Assembly: GCA_965249765.1 (NCBI GenBank)
Contig: CBDFMR010000005.1
Span: forward strand, 2,728,001-2,792,000
DNA length: 64,000 nt
Source of the DNA: CBDFMR01 sp965249765
GTDB taxonomy: Bacteria; Bacteroidota; Bacteroidia; Chitinophagales; Saprospiraceae
Reading direction: 5' to 3'
In this document: positions 61,404 to 64,000 of the stretch, piece after piece
Layout: each line of letters starts with the position of its first letter
Position numbering within the stretch: position 1 is the stretch's first letter
The notes under the pieces: generated by a model
The model's database searches: none
What the model was told of the DNA's origin: nothing
Seen by the model: the letters and a program-made list of their open reading frames with translations, nothing else
Position numbers and translations under genes: made by a program

Positions 61404-62081
61404 CTAGTTTCCATTATAAAACAAAAGGCTAATACCATAGACCAGGGGTTTGGCTGAAATCTCACCTTCAACACCATTAAGGTTGAAATTAATATCGGAG
61501 AGATCTACAGAATCCCAGGCAAGCTGTACATACGGCCGGATGCTTACACTCAAGCTACCACTACCCTCTGAATTCCACATTAAGTAAAACTTGCTACTTA
61601 GGTAATTTTCCTTTAGGATGTTCTGCTTGTTGCTCGATGTACCAATATTGGTCTTCACCTTCATTATATTCCATCCAATATTGGCGCCATAACCATAGTT
61701 TCCATAGATATTCTCCATGGCAAATGAAAAAGTGTTGAAAGAATAATCCAATTGCTTGTCATAGATGGATCCATCACTAGGATCCTTGATGAGGGCTTCT
61801 CTATCTCTTCCTGTATTGGACCAAGACAATTCAAAAGCAGCAATATCAAACTTATACCTAATCCCCAATTCTAATCCATGTAGGGTTCTCAAGTAAGGCA
61901 TGCTTTCTTCCAGATCTGGAGTGCCCAAATTATAGGTATCCATGATATCGTCATTCTCCGACATGCTCATAAAGCCTAGATTGTAACCAACCTTGATATT
62001 CCACTGAGCATTTACACTGCCTATGGACAGCAATAGTGCAATCGAAATGACAAGTCCTGATATGGCATTTCTATGTATCAT
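61404..62081 (-). CDS. Small outer-membrane beta-barrel protein
   Basis: The 225-residue protein has a signal peptide (ISIALLLSIGSVNAQ) and amphipathic strands such as WNIKVGYNLGFMSM, HGLELGIRYKFDIAAFELSW, and ending PLVYGISLLFYNGN, consistent with a small barrel of 8-10 strands. No recognised family. Oriented away from the long glycosyltransferase-like gene, leaving a short interval for two promoters. Confidence 0.75.
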   Translation of the reverse strand: MIHRNAISGLVISIALLLSIGSVNAQWNIKVGYNLGFMSMSENDDIMDTYNLGTPDLEESMPYLRTLHGLELGIRYKFDIAAFELSWSNTGRDREALIKDPSDGSIYDKQLDYSFNTFSFAMENIYGNYGYGANIGWNIMKVKTNIGTSSNKQNILKENYLSSKFYLMWNSEGSGSLSVSIRPYVQLAWDSVDLSDINFNLNGVEGEISAKPLVYGISLLFYNGN

Positions 62082-62138
62082 ACATACAAAAGTATTATAT
62101 TATTTATATTAGACCAATCTATTATATGTAACCTCTAG

Positions 62139-64000
62139 ATGGGAAGTAAAAAAGGAAAGAAGAAAGGAAAAATTAAAGTACCCAAGGTAAGTGTACCTCA
62201 ACCGGTTCCTGTGACCAAGGAAAGGCAATGGCTTTCATTCCTGCCAATGATCATTTTGTTTGCTGCAGCAGTCCTTATCTACTGGAGAAGTACCGACTAT
62301 GGCTATGTACTTGACGACACACTTGTCATCATAGACAATAAATATGTCCAAGAAGGCTTTGAGGGAATCAGAGACATTTTTACGACAGAAAGCTTTCAAG
62401 GATATTTTGGCGAACAAAAATTCTTGCTGCAAGGTGCACGTTACAGACCATTATCCATAGTCACATTTGCCATTGAAAATGGCCTATGGGGTGAAAACAC
62501 ATTTCTGTCACATTTGATCAATGTGTTGCTATACGCCTTTTGTTGCCTATTATTATTTGTAGTATTAAAGCTCCTGCTACCTCTCGACACTTCTGACAGA
62601 TGGTACATCGGCATTCCTTTTATCGCAGCATTATTATATACTCTTCATCCTTTACATGTCGAGACTGTCGCCAATATCAAGGGACGCGACGAGCTTATGG
62701 CTTTTATTCTCTCCTTTGCTTCACTATGGGCAGCATTAAAATATTGCGATACTAAAAAGATCTTATACCTAGCACTCATGTCTGTCAGCATTTTCCTAGG
62801 ACTACTCGCCAAAGAAAATACGATTACTTTCCTTGCTGTCATACCTGTGAGCCTCTTTCTATTCAGAAAGACATCCCAAAAACAATTGTTAATTGTAACT
62901 GGCATACTCTTATTGGTCATTTTCCTATACCTCATCATGAGAGTCAATATCATCGGTTACTTAATGAGCTCAGGCAAGGAGATCAAGGACATCATGAATA
63001 ATCCATTTATCGATATGTCATCATCTGAGCGCTATGCGACAGTGAGTTACATTCTCGGTGAATATTTGTGTTTAAATTTCTTTCCACATCCGTTGACTCA
63101 TGATTACTATCCATATCACGTACCCAAGATGCAGTGGTCACAGCTGGGAGCTATCTGGCCAGTCATCGTTCATATTGCTCTGGGAATTATAGCCATATGG
63201 GGAATTCTAAAGAAGAAAAAGATCATTCCTTACTGCATCATCTTTTACTTTGCGACGATCAGCATCGTATGTAATCTATTTATCAATGTAGGTACTTTCA
63301 TGAATGAGCGGTTCATGTTTATGTCATCCGTTGCAGTGTGTCTCTTCCTAGCCTACCTCATCAGCAATCTACATGGCAGAGGCAAGACTATGAGACTACT
63401 TAGTTATTTATTACTAGGCATTCTTGTCATTGGATTTAGTGTCAGATCATGGACCCGGGTGCCGGTATGGAAAGATGCTCTATCCCTCAATAGTGCAGCG
63501 GTCAAGGTGTCAAAGAACAGTGCTAGGTCAAATAGTTTTATGGCCACTGCCCTTTTCAATAGAGCCATAGAAATCAGTGATCGAGAAGAAAAAATAAAAA
63601 TGTTTAAGGACGCTGAGGTCTATGCGTTGCGAGCCGTTGATATTCTTCCATATTATAAAAATGCCAACATAATGAAAGTCGGCGTAGCATCAGAGCTTTG
63701 GAAAATCAACAGAGACCAGACCGCTCTTCTCAAAATATTTAAAGATGTATGTCGCTACCGTCCAGATGTAGAATTTATAACAGAATTTTTAAACTATATC
63801 AATGGTAGGACCAACAACGTAGATGAATTGCTCAATTTCTATTTTGACACAGGATATAACCTTCTTTTCAAAGAAAGAAAAAACAGTAACTGGGCCATTC
63901 ACTATCTTAAAATAGGGCATAATCTTGACAAGAGTCATAAAGGGATTAATGAAGCCCTAGCAAATATTTACACCTCATTAGGGGACAATAACTCGGCAAA
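62139..64000 (+). CDS. Multi-spanning TPR glycosyltransferase-like protein, partial
   Basis: The frame opens at ATG 62139 with a Lys-rich start (GSKKGKKKGKIKVPK) and continues to the window edge, about 620 residues. Several membrane helices are clear (FLPMIILFAAAVLIYW, LLYAFCCLLLFVVLKLLL, ILYLALMSVSIFLGLLAK). The motif DYGYVLDDTLVI with YRPLSIVTFAIE and LHPLHVETVANIKGRDELMAF is the GT-C core of Tmtc/PMT-like O-mannosyltransferases. The C-terminal part (RAVDILPYYKNANIMKV, later SLGDNN) suggests TPRs. It may glycosylate exported proteins. The C-terminus lies outside the window. Confidence 0.88.
   Translation, partial: MGSKKGKKKGKIKVPKVSVPQPVPVTKERQWLSFLPMIILFAAAVLIYWRSTDYGYVLDDTLVIIDNKYVQEGFEGIRDIFTTESFQGYFGEQKFLLQGARYRPLSIVTFAIENGLWGENTFLSHLINVLLYAFCCLLLFVVLKLLLPLDTSDRWYIGIPFIAALLYTLHPLHVETVANIKGRDELMAFILSFASLWAALKYCDTKKILYLALMSVSIFLGLLAKENTITFLAVIPVSLFLFRKTSQKQLLIVTGILLLVIFLYLIMRVNIIGYLMSSGKEIKDIMNNPFIDMSSSERYATVSYILGEYLCLNFFPHPLTHDYYPYHVPKMQWSQLGAIWPVIVHIALGIIAIWGILKKKKIIPYCIIFYFATISIVCNLFINVGTFMNERFMFMSSVAVCLFLAYLISNLHGRGKTMRLLSYLLLGILVIGFSVRSWTRVPVWKDALSLNSAAVKVSKNSARSNSFMATALFNRAIEISDREEKIKMFKDAEVYALRAVDILPYYKNANIMKVGVASELWKINRDQTALLKIFKDVCRYRPDVEFITEFLNYINGRTNNVDELLNFYFDTGYNLLFKERKNSNWAIHYLKIGHNLDKSHKGINEALANIYTSLGDNNSA

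Noticed and set aside
1..64000. CRISPR arrays, tRNA and rRNA genes
   Set aside because: No regularly spaced identical repeats and no cloverleaf or rRNA stretches were seen.

Overview
This window comes from a member of the Bacteroidota, most likely a Saprospiria/Chitinophagia-like free-living or marine organism. The evidence is type IX secretion (T9SS) sorting tails on large secreted proteins, a PorG-like DUF6089 outer-membrane protein, many short-signal lipoproteins, a futalosine-pathway menaquinone gene (mqnD), LytTR regulation and AT-rich intergenic DNA. No tRNA, rRNA or CRISPR array was seen. The genus cannot be named from sequence reading alone.

Region 1 (1-33 kb) is a housekeeping chromosome that has lost several genes. 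It holds miaE, two subtilisin-like proteases, VanZ, alkB-type monooxygenase, a GT4 glycosyltransferase with recQ, a PorG-like protein, and Fe-S oxidoreductase pieces. It also holds a four-gene operon (di-heme peroxidase, small Cys/His protein, outer-membrane barrel, His-rich lipoprotein) that looks metal-related, an intradiol-dioxygenase-like lipoprotein, a LytTR regulator, a phosphoribosyltransferase, an OmpA-type protein, an RluA pseudouridine synthase, mqnD and alanine dehydrogenase. Several loci are broken: a TPR/PD40/SPOR gene and a lamin-tail/T9SS gene each carry a frameshift. A cluster at 7.9-9.4 kb is a graveyard of NHEJ genes (LigD polymerase domain, Ku) plus an endonuclease/exonuclease/phosphatase gene. 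An IS200/IS605-type element sits just upstream of mqnD, a 174-bp palindromic MITE-like unit lies at 18.2 kb, and two tandem terminator-bearing small-RNA-like units precede ald.

Region 2 (33.3-48.8 kb) is the most unusual part: a gene-cassette array in which small, mostly minus-strand genes of varied kind (lipoproteins, a RES-domain protein, a HEPN-like/DUF5677 pair, a metallopeptidase, a glutaredoxin-like protein) are separated by eleven imperfect palindromes. These sites have the architecture of integron attC sites (TAAC-type left core, long imperfect stem, GTT-type right core). No integron integrase is visible, so it resembles an integrase-less attC cluster. Three near-identical group II introns, one with a reverse transcriptase and two without, lie inside three of these sites at the same position of the core (GT|TA), on the strand opposite to the cassette genes. 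The intron reverse transcriptase itself carries a repeated palindromic element. A frameshifted IS91-like transposase/recombinase module has also entered the array.

Region 3 (48.8-50.5 kb) holds the C-terminal ends of a tyrosine recombinase, a RadC-like protein and a histidine kinase, i.e. the scar of former mobile DNA. Region 4 (50.4-64 kb) returns to core genes: a PAP2 phosphatase, a MarR-hmgA-hpd tyrosine-catabolism operon, a DUF1801 protein, a lipoprotein metallopeptidase, a DUF3089 hydrolase, rpsT, sucA (2-oxoglutarate dehydrogenase E1), a Uma2 protein, an outer-membrane barrel and the start of a multi-spanning TPR glycosyltransferase-like protein that runs off the window.
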